Part shown: positions 36,779 to 44,867 of the stretch, in pieces | How positions within the stretch are numbered: position 1 is the first letter of the stretch | Layout of the letters: each line of letters opens with the position of its first letter | Assembly (NCBI GenBank): GCA_965223025.1 | Contig: CBDCVP010000023.1 | Span: 2,170,001 to 2,234,000 of the forward strand | Direction of reading: 5' to 3' | DNA length: 64,000 bases | Source of the DNA: JABDMH01 sp965223025 | Lineage (GTDB): Bacteria; Bacteroidota; Bacteroidia; Chitinophagales; Saprospiraceae | Translations under genes and position numbers: made by a program | The notes under the pieces: model-generated | What the model was told of the DNA's origin: nothing | The model's database searches: none | The model's input: the letters and a program-made list of their open reading frames with translations, nothing else

Positions 36779-37078
36779 TTATTCCTTTATTCTGTTTGGA
36801 AGATCCATTAACTCATGAAGAATTCTAATTATCTCGACATCACCCGCCTGCGAGATTCTGTAAAATATGATATGCTTGTTCTTCTTAATTCCGAAAAATT
36901 CTGATGATATTTCATGGTAATTTCTTCCTCTCAGGGGATATTTGACAATCGTCGAGAACTCGTTCATCAGTTCCTTCACATATTTATCAGCCTGTTTCTC
37001 AGACCAGGTATCATATGTATAATTCCAAATACTCCGCAGATCTTCCTTGGCTTTATCTGCGATTCGAATTGCAGTCAT
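36779..37078 (-). CDS. parE: RelE/ParE family toxin
   Basis: A 99-aa toxin with the ParE/RelE fold. It begins IRIADKAKEDLRSIWNYT, has a WSEKQADKYVKEL helix, the conserved YPLRGRNYHEI stretch, and ends in KNKHIIFYRIS and VEIIRILHELMD. ParE toxins typically poison gyrase, RelE toxins cut mRNA; the sequence is more ParE-like. It overlaps the antitoxin by 4 bp, the normal order for parDE. Confidence 0.9.
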   Translation of the reverse strand: MTAIRIADKAKEDLRSIWNYTYDTWSEKQADKYVKELMNEFSTIVKYPLRGRNYHEISSEFFGIKKNKHIIFYRISQAGDVEIIRILHELMDLPNRIKE

Positions 37079-37323
37079 GACAGTTTCCTAGATCTCTTGA
37101 GCTCTCTTAGGAAGTCATCGGGATTAAAATCTGTTGTTATTCCGCTTTGAATTCCTTCGTCTAAGGCCTGTCGTAGCATTCTGATCTTTTGCTCTCGCTC
37201 CTGCAGCAATCTAAGTCCTGCTCTCACGACCTCGCTTGCGTTCTTATAAGCTCCTATTCTTAACTGTTCCTGAATGAAATCTTCGTGATGTTCTCCTAGC
37301 GATATGGAAGTGTTTCTGCCCAT
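37075..37323 (-). CDS. parD: ParD-like antitoxin
   Basis: Ribbon-helix-helix antitoxin, 82 aa from the ATG at 37323 (the in-frame ATG at 37329 adds two residues). The DNA-binding N-terminus is GRNTSISLGEHHEDFIQEQL, followed by SEVVRAGLRLLQERE. The C-terminal tail wraps the toxin (DFNPDDFLRELK). It probably represses its own operon through the palindrome directly upstream. Confidence 0.9.
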   Translation of the reverse strand: MGRNTSISLGEHHEDFIQEQLRIGAYKNASEVVRAGLRLLQEREQKIRMLRQALDEGIQSGITTDFNPDDFLRELKRSRKLS

Positions 37324-37334
37324 TTTCATATTTG

Positions 37335-37357
37335 TACCAAATTACCTATTTTTGGTA
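37335..37357. promoter_or_regulatory. Candidate ParD operator
   Basis: TACCAAA (37335-37341) and TTTGGTA (37351-37357) form a perfect 7-bp inverted repeat with a 9-bp spacer, starting 12 bp upstream of parD. Placement fits autoregulation by a ribbon-helix-helix dimer. Confidence 0.55.
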
Positions 37358-37404
37358 ACTTCCGCAAATTTTTGGCATCTCACACAACTTACATTTATCG
37401 ACAT

Positions 37405-37477
<73 letters not shown>

Positions 37478-37604
37478 CAAGGCGTGATCATCGACACCGC
37501 CCTGTTTGATGGGGATCACTGCTGAAAACCAAAAGCCGATACAGGTTAATCTAGCAATAGAGAATGTACACTGGGCAACCATCAGATCCAATAATCGAGT
37601 AGGA

Positions 37605-37680
37605 AGCAAAGGTAGGATATTACTCCTAGCTTTGCTGTCCTCTCACACCACCCTGCGTACGCCTCTCGTACAGGGCGGTT
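37605..37680 (-). ncRNA. Group II intron domains V and VI
   Basis: Domain V: ACCGCCCTG-TACG pairs with CGTACGCAGGGTGGT, leaving the characteristic 2-nt bulge and a short AGAGG loop (37647-37679). Domain VI: AGCAAAG-C-TAGGA pairs with TCCTA-C-CTTTGCT around a 6-nt loop (37605-37636). Both are intact, so the catalytic RNA core at the 3' end may still fold. Confidence 0.78.
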
Positions 37681-37690
37681 TCTTCAACTT

Positions 37691-38210
37691 TTAACCGTAG
37701 TTTGCTATCATACTGTATAAACCTATCTTCCTGAACCATTTTAGATTCATTCCTTCATGAGCTGAGTGGGTCATTGATAATCTGTGCCATCCTTTGGTAC
37801 TGCCGGCTGTTGTCCAGCTTCGGTTCCATGGGACTCCCAGTTTATGCAGAAACCTCGCTATGCCCAATGCCCGTTTACATTGCTTGAGCCTAAAGCATCT
37901 TATCCTGCGATTGAGCCAACCCACACCCCATCCCATCTATGCCTGCACTCCCTCCGTTAGTCACTACTTGCCGCAGTGCGGCAGTTAGGTTCGATAGCTC
38001 CGTTAATTCTGCCATCATTCCTTGCGTTAAGGCTCGTTCTTCTTTACAGCTTGACAACCACTCCTGTCTCACCCGGCCGCTCTTGGTACAGTATACGTCT
38101 GTACCTTTCACTACGGGTGTGCATCCCCATTCGTCCGCTCCTGGCAAACTCATCTGGAAACCTTCTCGTTTTTTCTGACTTCTTAATGATCGTTCCATTC
38201 TGTAAAGCAA
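37691..38210 (-). pseudogene. Remnant of group II intron reverse transcriptase/maturase
   Basis: The N-terminal piece (38210 to about 37940) ends with LTAALRQVVTNGGSAGIDGM, the start of the RT fingers. The sequence then jumps, in another frame, to NRRIRCFRLKQCKRALGIAR and HEGMNLKWFRKIGLYSM, the extreme C-terminus of such proteins (37936 to 37691). The palm with its YADD motif and most of the maturase X domain are missing. The junction near 37936 joins the two ends directly. It cannot be an active RT. Confidence 0.85.
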
Positions 38211-38581
38211 CTGCTCCTTAGTTGAAAATTTGACCCTTCCCTAAAATGGCATTACCCATCCCTTTTAACGGTACTATGGTCGCTGCTGACTTCTCAATCT
38301 CCTCTCGGACACTGAGACCTCCCACGTTAAGGTATCATTACTCCCATTGATGCTACTGCATTTACTACCCAACTTTACGTCTAGTCTTAGGTCTTCGGTG
38401 TCTATTGCCACCTTTACCAGTTGGTAAGCCTCCTATGCAGTTCCTGTCTGTTTGCACCTATGTTTGTTTTAGGCTTCCTTCGGATTCCACCTCACGATGG
38501 ACACCCTTGCCCTCAACTTATGGTTCGTACTAGCTCGCCCATTAGGGACTTTAACCCTTGATAATGATACCATGCATGGCA

Positions 38582-38607
38582 AACAAAAAGGCGGCTTAAC
38601 AGCCGCC
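38582..38607 (-). terminator. Rho-independent terminator, minus strand
   Basis: GGCGGCT and AGCCGCC form a perfect 7-bp stem (38590-38607) with a 4-nt loop. On the minus strand it is followed by TTTTTGTTT. It probably ends the SpoU methyltransferase transcript, about 230 bp after that gene. The intron begins 10-20 bp beyond it. Confidence 0.75.
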
Positions 38608-38837
38608 TTAGCTCAATCTAAAGTTAGGTTTATCTTCTTCGGATGATCACATGATTGAAATATGATCGATATAAAGATATGCAGATAATACCGCAACTAA
38701 ATACCCGTATCAAGGTATTTTTCAGATAAATAATAGGCTTAGATGTAAGCAGTTAGGGCCGTGCAGTTAATGCATGTATAAAAGATTGCATGGGAATATT
38801 TTGGTATTTGAGAATGCGCAAGCACCCAAATTTTTTT

Positions 38838-39380
38838 CTAGGATCCTCCTTTCAAAATTCGGACTTGCTGCAAAATATGCCAGACAACAATGCCGAGGCA
38901 AACGGATACATTCAGAGAATGCTTGGTCCCAAACTGTGGCACCTCGATACATGCGTCCACAAGAGGCAGTACCTCTTCTGACAGGCCTGTAACCTCGTTT
39001 CCAAAGATGAGTGCCATCGGTCTGTCGACAGGACTAAAGGCGTCAAGAGCAATGGACTTCGTGGTCTGCTCGATCCCAAGGCACATATATCCCTGTTTCT
39101 GCAGCTGAACCACCGCTTCTCTCACAGATGCCTCATAGCTCCAACCTACCGACTCAGTTGCTCCGATGGCTGACTTGAGGATCTCCCGATGAGGGGGTTG
39201 GGCCGTGATGCCACAGAGTATGATCTGCTCCAGTGCAAATGCATCGGCCGTGCGAAAAGCAGAACCGACATTTAAGCCAGACCGTATGTTATCCAACACC
39301 AGGGTCAAAGGTGCCTTGGGCTGCCTTTTAAAGTCTTCGATAGAAATTCTTCCCAACTCTTCCAACTTCAGTTTGCGCAT
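38838..39380 (-). CDS. TrmH/SpoU family RNA 2'-O-ribose methyltransferase
   Basis: A 180-aa SPOUT methyltransferase with the knotted SAM site. Motif 1 is LDNIRSGLNVGSAFRTADAF, motif 2 is ALIFGNEVTGLSEEVL, motif 3 is IEVPQFGTKHSLNVSVCLGIV. It lacks the N-terminal substrate-binding extension of RlmB. Substrate is a tRNA or rRNA nucleotide that cannot be named from sequence. The 227 bp downstream of its stop up to the terminator holds no gene that I can support. Confidence 0.92.
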   Translation of the reverse strand: MRKLKLEELGRISIEDFKRQPKAPLTLVLDNIRSGLNVGSAFRTADAFALEQIILCGITAQPPHREILKSAIGATESVGWSYEASVREAVVQLQKQGYMCLGIEQTTKSIALDAFSPVDRPMALIFGNEVTGLSEEVLPLVDACIEVPQFGTKHSLNVSVCLGIVVWHILQQVRILKGGS

Positions 39381-39441
39381 AATCCTATCTTGGGTTGATG
39401 ATCGAAAGTAGTTGTTTTATGGCAGTATTGGCATATGTAGT

Positions 39442-40983
39442 ATGACAAGGTTGGTGGAGTCTCCTTCCAATGAGCGGTACCAGGGTTCGATGTACTGGAT
39501 CATCGCAGTACTCTATGTCGCTTTGCTGGCATTTCACGGTTATGCCTTTGGAGATGGAGATATGACAGAAACGCTGTCGTACGCCTTGTATCTCAAGGAT
39601 CCTACGTTATTCTCCACGGATTTCTACATCCAGACGATAGGGCAAGACCTTCTCAATCCGAGGTTGCCCTTTACCCTGCTACTGTATCCTTTCATCGATC
39701 ATCTAGACTGGGCCGCCTTCGTATTTCACCTGGTCTCTACCCTCATCCTTCTAGCTGGATGGATACGTCTGGGAAGCAGGTATATCAAGAGTTCGCTATG
39801 GCTGATTATTTGGCTCTTGTCCTTTCTATTCGTATCATATCATGTAAATCTTGGTGGTAATGAAGCTTGGTACTACTTTTTCGTACCCAGTCATCTGGCT
39901 AAAGCCTTAGGGATCTGGGCCCTGGTATATTTTGTGGAGCGAAAGCAAAACACAGCATTCCTGCTTCTGATCCCCACCACTTTTTTTCATCCCATAGTAG
40001 GGGCTCAACTCGCCATACTGTTCGCGTGTTCCCATAACTGGCCGTGGAAGTTTCACCAACCTCCCATCTGGAATCATCACTTCGGTCTGATCGCCTTTAT
40101 TTCGACCGCCGGACTTTGGCTAATCGCCTTACTGCATGCCCAAACCCAGTCGATAGTCAACGAGCCTGAAATCAGCCACCTCGTTCTGATGGAAACCCGC
40201 ATGGCTCACCATTTCTTTCCGAGCTACTATCCGGTAAAATCCTGGTTGTTAATCCTGACCCTCCTCCTGGTAGGGACTGTACTCTGGAGATCGAGATCTC
40301 CACGACTCTTTAGGCTACTGGTGATCTGCGAATTTGGGTTGCTGGTCTACTTCATAGGTGTAGAGTGGTTGGGCCTTTCCATTCTCCTCAATGTTCAATG
40401 GTTTAAAACGACGGTGTGGCTGAAGCCATTAGCTCTGCTGGCGTGCACTACCTACCTGGATGAGATCACTCGAATATCAGAGCCCAAGTATTTGACCAGA
40501 TCTTTGCTTGCAGGAATACTGCTGATCAGTGTGCTGCAACTAAGTGATGGTTGGAGACTGGTCGAAGGGAGACCCTTCCAGGTTCCCGGTGCCGACCGGT
40601 TGACTCCAGAAATGAAGTTTTCGGTTGAGGCCTCCAGAGCGCTTCCGTCCGACGCATGTCTCATTGTCCCACCTCATGTTACAGCGATGCGATATTTTGG
40701 TCGAAGAAGTCTTTACATTGATTATAAAAGCAGTGCCCATGACAAGAAGTACCTCACCGAGGCATTTCTACGTCGTCGGTCCTTGTACGGTATGGATCTT
40801 GCCTTGAGAAGGTCCGGGAAAGACATGGTAGCAGCTGGCAATGCTTACTATCACAATCTGACCACCACCGACTTTAGTTTCCTTAAATCGAAAGGGGTAA
40901 CGCATATCATGGTGGAGCGACCCAAAGAACTGGATCTTACCCTGGTTCTACAGGATTCAATCTTCGCGGTTTACGAGCTCTGA
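39442..40983 (+). CDS. Multi-pass membrane protein (DUF6798-like)
   Basis: A 513-aa protein from the ATG at 39442 with ten or so transmembrane helices and a soluble C-terminal region of about 130 residues. GYAFGDGDMTETLSYALYL after the first helix, NEAWYYFFVPSHLAKALG, and the C-terminal CLIVPPHVTAMRYFGRRS resemble DUF6798 or GT-C-like glycosyltransferase-fold proteins. Acidic DGD after helix 1 would suit a GT-C active site, but this is inference. Its stop overlaps the end of convergent pyrG by 27 bp. Confidence 0.7.
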   Translation: MTRLVESPSNERYQGSMYWIIAVLYVALLAFHGYAFGDGDMTETLSYALYLKDPTLFSTDFYIQTIGQDLLNPRLPFTLLLYPFIDHLDWAAFVFHLVSTLILLAGWIRLGSRYIKSSLWLIIWLLSFLFVSYHVNLGGNEAWYYFFVPSHLAKALGIWALVYFVERKQNTAFLLLIPTTFFHPIVGAQLAILFACSHNWPWKFHQPPIWNHHFGLIAFISTAGLWLIALLHAQTQSIVNEPEISHLVLMETRMAHHFFPSYYPVKSWLLILTLLLVGTVLWRSRSPRLFRLLVICEFGLLVYFIGVEWLGLSILLNVQWFKTTVWLKPLALLACTTYLDEITRISEPKYLTRSLLAGILLISVLQLSDGWRLVEGRPFQVPGADRLTPEMKFSVEASRALPSDACLIVPPHVTAMRYFGRRSLYIDYKSSAHDKKYLTEAFLRRRSLYGMDLALRRSGKDMVAAGNAYYHNLTTTDFSFLKSKGVTHIMVERPKELDLTLVLQDSIFAVYEL

Positions 40984-42615
40984 TCTGCTCTCTGACTTCT
41001 GAGTAGATCCAGCACCGTATTCCATACATGCTCTTACAAAGTGCACAAAAAGCGGATGGGGATTCTCCACGGTGCTTTTTAGCTCCGGATGAAATTGGAC
41101 CCCAATAAAATATGGATGTTCAGGGTATTCAATGATTTCCACCAGCCCCGAGGCAGGGTTGATTCCCGCCATGCTCATTCCACCACTTTCAAATAATTCC
41201 TTGTATTCGTTGTTAAACTCGTATCGATGACGATGGCGCTCCTTGATATTGGTCTGCCCATAGGCTGCAAAGGATTTTGAGTCCTCCTTTAAATGACACT
41301 GGTAAGCACCCAGACGCATGGTACCACCCTTCTTGGTGATGGTCTTCTGCTCAGACATCATGTCGATGACTGGATTACGAGTTTTTGGAGTGACTTCAGT
41401 GCTGGCAGCATCTTTCAGTTGGAGTACATTCCTGGCAAACTCGACCGCCGCACATTGCATCCCGAGACATATGCCAAAAAATGGAATGTTGTTTTCGCGT
41501 ACATACTTTATCGCACGGACTTTACCTTCGATACCGCGCTCACCAAATCCTGGTGCGACCAAGAGGCCATCGATGCCACTGAGCTCATTTTCTAATACAT
41601 CATTGTCCTCCAAATCTTCCGAGTGAATCTGCACCACCTCGACCTGGCATTCATTGACTGCACCCGCATGAATAAAGGACTCATAAATCGACTTGTAAGC
41701 GTCCTGTAGCTCGATATACTTACCAGCCAGTCCGATCCTAATTCTTCTATTGGGGGATTTGATTTTGTCCAGGAAGCTCATCCAATGATCAAGATCGGGT
41801 TCCGACCGTGATTCCAGATGTAGTTTTGAGAGCACTATCTCATCAAGTTTTTCTTGAAGCATCAACACGGGTACATCATAGATAGTATCAGCATCGATGG
41901 CTTCAATCACTGAATTCACATGGACATTACAGAACAGTGCCAGCTTTTTCCTCAGATCCATAGTGATGTTGTGCTCTGTACGACACACCAGGATATCAGG
42001 CTGGACACCAGAGTTAAGCATTTCTTTAACCGAATGCTGTGTAGGCTTGGTTTTCAACTCTTTAGCAGCTCGGAGGTAAGGAATCAATGTAAGGTGAATA
42101 ACTTGGCAATTAGCGGAGCCCAACTCATTTCTCATTTGACGCAAGGCCTCGATGTAGGGTAGTGACTCGATGTCTCCCACCGTTCCACCTATTTCAGTGA
42201 TTACAATCTCGTAATCACCTTCTTGTGCCAATCGTTTAACTCTCCGCTTAATCTCATCAGTGATATGCGGGATTACTTGTACCGTTTTCCCCAGGTAGTC
42301 ACCTGCGCGCTCTTTATTAATGACCGTCTGATAGATTCTGCCGGTGGTCACATTATTGGCTTGCGATGTGGGTTCATTTAAAAACCGCTCATAGTGCCCC
42401 AGATCAAGATCTGTTTCAGCACCATCGTCCGTCACATAGCATTCACCGTGCTCATAGGGATTTAAGGTACCTGGATCCACATTGATATAGGGATCAAGTT
42501 TCTGAATAGTAACCTTAAAGCCTCTGGCCTGAAGAAGTTTTGCTAAGGATGCGGAAATAATGCCTTTACCAAGTGATGAACTCACTCCTCCCGTAACAAA
42601 GATGTATTTCGTCAT
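40957..42615 (-). CDS. pyrG: CTP synthase
   Basis: Makes CTP from UTP, ATP and glutamine. The 552-aa protein has the amidoligase domain (KYIFVTGGVSSSLGKGI, DPYINVDPGTLNPYEHGE) and a class I glutamine amidotransferase domain with nucleophile Cys in FFGICLGMQCA and catalytic His/Glu in GVQFHPEL. Standard length and complete motifs. On the minus strand TACCTTTA near 42638-42645 resembles a -7 box about 25 bp upstream. Confidence 0.97.
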   Translation of the reverse strand: MTKYIFVTGGVSSSLGKGIISASLAKLLQARGFKVTIQKLDPYINVDPGTLNPYEHGECYVTDDGAETDLDLGHYERFLNEPTSQANNVTTGRIYQTVINKERAGDYLGKTVQVIPHITDEIKRRVKRLAQEGDYEIVITEIGGTVGDIESLPYIEALRQMRNELGSANCQVIHLTLIPYLRAAKELKTKPTQHSVKEMLNSGVQPDILVCRTEHNITMDLRKKLALFCNVHVNSVIEAIDADTIYDVPVLMLQEKLDEIVLSKLHLESRSEPDLDHWMSFLDKIKSPNRRIRIGLAGKYIELQDAYKSIYESFIHAGAVNECQVEVVQIHSEDLEDNDVLENELSGIDGLLVAPGFGERGIEGKVRAIKYVRENNIPFFGICLGMQCAAVEFARNVLQLKDAASTEVTPKTRNPVIDMMSEQKTITKKGGTMRLGAYQCHLKEDSKSFAAYGQTNIKERHRHRYEFNNEYKELFESGGMSMAGINPASGLVEIIEYPEHPYFIGVQFHPELKSTVENPHPLFVHFVRACMEYGAGSTQKSESRSELVNRED

Positions 42616-42753
42616 TAGATGGTAGTTACGGTCTGTAAAGGTACCACAGTTTCCAAGAAAAGTCTGCTAATAGAACTTCAAATTATATTTTTTCTTTATC
42701 TATTAAGGCATCAATGATACATCTGAACCAGACATCTGAGTTGCCCTACGATC

Positions 42754-43596
42754 CTACCTGCAGCAGGTGTTGTTACAACAGTTCTCATCGCTGCCGGCTG
42801 CTTTCCTAGCAAATACCGAAAGACTGTAGATACCAATCTCGTGGTCCCTCCAAGTCTGCATTTGGGTTTCACTGAGATGAGCGGTCAACACATGTTCTGG
42901 GATGGCTACCTTCTTCTCTTTCTGCAATGTTATGTCCACAAAACCGGTCTCTTCAATCATACTTAGATAGGCCCCCTTATCCATCGCACCAGCGACACAA
43001 CCGGCATATAAGGCGGCATCGTCGCGCAGCGATTTGGGAATCTCTCCTACGATGACGATATCACTGATGCTGAAATGACCGCCCGGTTTGATGATTCTGA
43101 ATGTCTCCTCGAAAGCCAGTTGCCGATTGGGAATCAAGTTAAAGACACAGTTGCTGACCACCACATCGGCCAGATCGTCAGCCAGTGGATTGTGATCGAT
43201 CTCTCCCAAGATAAAGTCAATGTTGTCATAGTCCATTTTTCTGGCATTTTCGCGAGCCTTCTGCACCATCTCAAGGGTAAAATCGACACCGATGACTCTT
43301 CCTTCCGCTCCTACCTGTGAACGCGCCACGAAGCAATCATTTCCAGCACCGGAACCCAGGTCGACTACCGTGTCTCCTGGTTGGATCAAAGCATATTCGG
43401 TAGGAAGGCCACATCCTAATCCCAGATCGGCATCTTTCAGATAACCAGCTTTACCCTCATATGAATCCGAAAAACAGGCATAGTCCATCTCCGATGCTTG
43501 GTCGCCACAGCAACCTTGACGCTCTCCCACCGCAATAGATGCGTACATATCTTTTACAATTTGCTTTAGTTCGGTTTCAGTTTTTGATGTTTTCAT
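42754..43596 (-). CDS. arsM: Arsenite S-adenosylmethionine methyltransferase
   Basis: Methylates As(III) in the cytoplasm. About 280 aa from the ATG at 43596, just after the arsR stop. SAM motif VVDLGSGAGNDCFVA. The three As-binding cysteines of ArsM correspond to those in LGLGCGLP, VVSNCVFNL and YAGCVAGAM. Extra cysteines occur at both ends (GERQGCCGD, and a CCNNTCCR tail), usual for this family. The upstream overlapping arsR makes this a two-gene arsenic-detoxification operon. No arsenite efflux pump is present here. Confidence 0.93.
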   Translation of the reverse strand: MKTSKTETELKQIVKDMYASIAVGERQGCCGDQASEMDYACFSDSYEGKAGYLKDADLGLGCGLPTEYALIQPGDTVVDLGSGAGNDCFVARSQVGAEGRVIGVDFTLEMVQKARENARKMDYDNIDFILGEIDHNPLADDLADVVVSNCVFNLIPNRQLAFEETFRIIKPGGHFSISDIVIVGEIPKSLRDDAALYAGCVAGAMDKGAYLSMIEETGFVDITLQKEKKVAIPEHVLTAHLSETQMQTWRDHEIGIYSLSVFARKAAGSDENCCNNTCCR

Positions 43597-43598
43597 GC

Positions 43599-43916
43599 TT
43601 AACAACATTTTATATTCTTGAATAAGTGAATGATCATTTGCATAGCCCGCTCACAGACAGAGGCATTGAGACAATAGCACACCCGTGGTCCATCGATCTC
43701 CCCGGTGATGAGATCTACTTCTTTTAGCGCCTTCAGGTGCTGGGACACCGTGGACTGCGAGAGCGGTAAATTATCCACAATATCTCCACAGATACACTGT
43801 TCCACCGTCGATAAGTACTTTAATATCGCTATCCTGGCTGGGTGAGCAAGCGCTTTGGCAATGTTTGCCAGATGAAGGTCCACACGGTCGAATTGATCAG
43901 CCTTAGAGTATGCCAT
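43599..43916 (-). CDS. arsR: ArsR family metalloregulator
   Basis: A 105-aa winged-helix repressor. The As/metal site is the CxC in TVEQCICGDIVDNL at the start of the recognition domain; LPLSQSTVSQHLKALKEVDLI is the DNA-reading helix pair. Arsenite binding would release the operator and induce arsM. The gene begins 15 bp from a TATCG palindrome. Confidence 0.93.
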   Translation of the reverse strand: MAYSKADQFDRVDLHLANIAKALAHPARIAILKYLSTVEQCICGDIVDNLPLSQSTVSQHLKALKEVDLITGEIDGPRVCYCLNASVCERAMQMIIHLFKNIKCC

Positions 43917-43930
43917 TTTCCTTTATCTTA

Positions 43931-43948
43931 TATCGCAAATATACGATA
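43931..43948. promoter_or_regulatory. Candidate ArsR operator
   Basis: TATCG (43931-43935) and CGATA (43944-43948) form a perfect 5-bp inverted repeat with an 8-bp AT-rich spacer, 15 bp upstream of arsR. Size and position fit an ArsR-type operator. Confidence 0.5.
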
Positions 43949-44088
43949 AATATTTTAGTTGCAAATCTTTTTGTATCACTCAACTTTGACCACGCGGCAA
44001 AATCTACGTTCGATCAAAAAGACACTGAGTTGTTGAAACCTCCATTTAATCTTAATTTTAACCCACATTTGAAAATATTGACATAGAT

Positions 44089-44850
44089 ATGGCAGGTCAT
44101 AATAAGTGGTCGAAAATCAAGAGGAAGAAGGGTGTGGCCGATGCGAAGCGCTCCAAGGAATTCAGCCGGATCATCAAGGAGATCACAGTAGCCGTCAAGG
44201 AGGGTGATTCCGGAGATCCTGATTTCAATCCCAGGTTAAGGGTTGCACTGGCCAATGCCAAAGGTGTCAACATGCCCAAAGATAATATAGATCGCGCCAT
44301 CAGAAAGGCGGTGGATTCCGGTTCTGGCGCCCTACTTCAGCCTACCTACGAAGGATATGCGCCGGGAGGAGTAGCGGTTTTTGTAGAGTGTACTACGGAT
44401 AATCTCAACCGCACCGTATCCAGTGTCAGGGCCATATTTAGCAAACGCGGTGGTAACCTGGCCACGACCGGATCGGTGGATTTTCTCTTTGTACGCAAGG
44501 GTGTATTTGTCATCGATACTCAAGGTCACGATTTAGAGTCGCTTGAGCTGGATCTCATAGATGGTGGAGCTGAGGATATTGAGGTAGATCTTGAAGAGCA
44601 TGAGATCACGGTGACCGTTGCTTTTGAAGATTTCGGTACGATGCAAAAGAAATTGGAGGACCTGGGCATTGAGGCCAAAAGTGCCACACTGGAACGTGAG
44701 CCAACCACTACCACTACCCTATCGCTGAACGAGGCAAAATCCGCCCTTGCCCTGATCGAAGCCTTAGAAGAAGACGACGACGTTCAAAATGTCTTTCATA
44801 ACTTGGAGATGACAGACGAGCTGGAAAATATGTTGGCTGGGGCAGAATAA
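44089..44850 (+). CDS. YebC/PmpR family DNA-binding or ribosome-associated protein
   Basis: A 253-aa protein opening with the invariant MAGHNKWSKIKRKKGVADAKRSKEFS. NMPKDNIDRAIRKA and TTDNLNRTVSSVRAIFSKRGG are further signatures. Older work calls the family transcriptional regulators; recent work links YebC to translation of proline-rich stretches. It is followed by dnaG after 17 bp on the same strand. Confidence 0.94.
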   Translation: MAGHNKWSKIKRKKGVADAKRSKEFSRIIKEITVAVKEGDSGDPDFNPRLRVALANAKGVNMPKDNIDRAIRKAVDSGSGALLQPTYEGYAPGGVAVFVECTTDNLNRTVSSVRAIFSKRGGNLATTGSVDFLFVRKGVFVIDTQGHDLESLELDLIDGGAEDIEVDLEEHEITVTVAFEDFGTMQKKLEDLGIEAKSATLEREPTTTTTLSLNEAKSALALIEALEEDDDVQNVFHNLEMTDELENMLAGAE

Positions 44851-44867
44851 CTTCTTGAGTATTTACC

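Larger units (their letters stand above)
37594..38570 (-). mobile_element. Group II intron with internally deleted reverse transcriptase
   Basis: On the minus strand the 5' half carries a group II domain I-like sequence, including GGCGAGCTAGTACGAACC and GTTGAGGGCAAGGGTGTCC. Next comes a shrunken RT/maturase remnant, then a domain V hairpin (37646-37680), a domain VI stem (37605-37636) and the likely 3' end CTACTCGAT near 37594. The 5' end is uncertain: GTATC at 38570 is at about the expected distance but departs from GTGYG. The intron lies just downstream of a terminator hairpin on the same strand. Confidence 0.8.

Noticed and set aside
37506..37694. 62-codon frame after tRNA-Thr
   Set aside because: It runs antisense through the intron's domain V/VI, which explains that sequence better.
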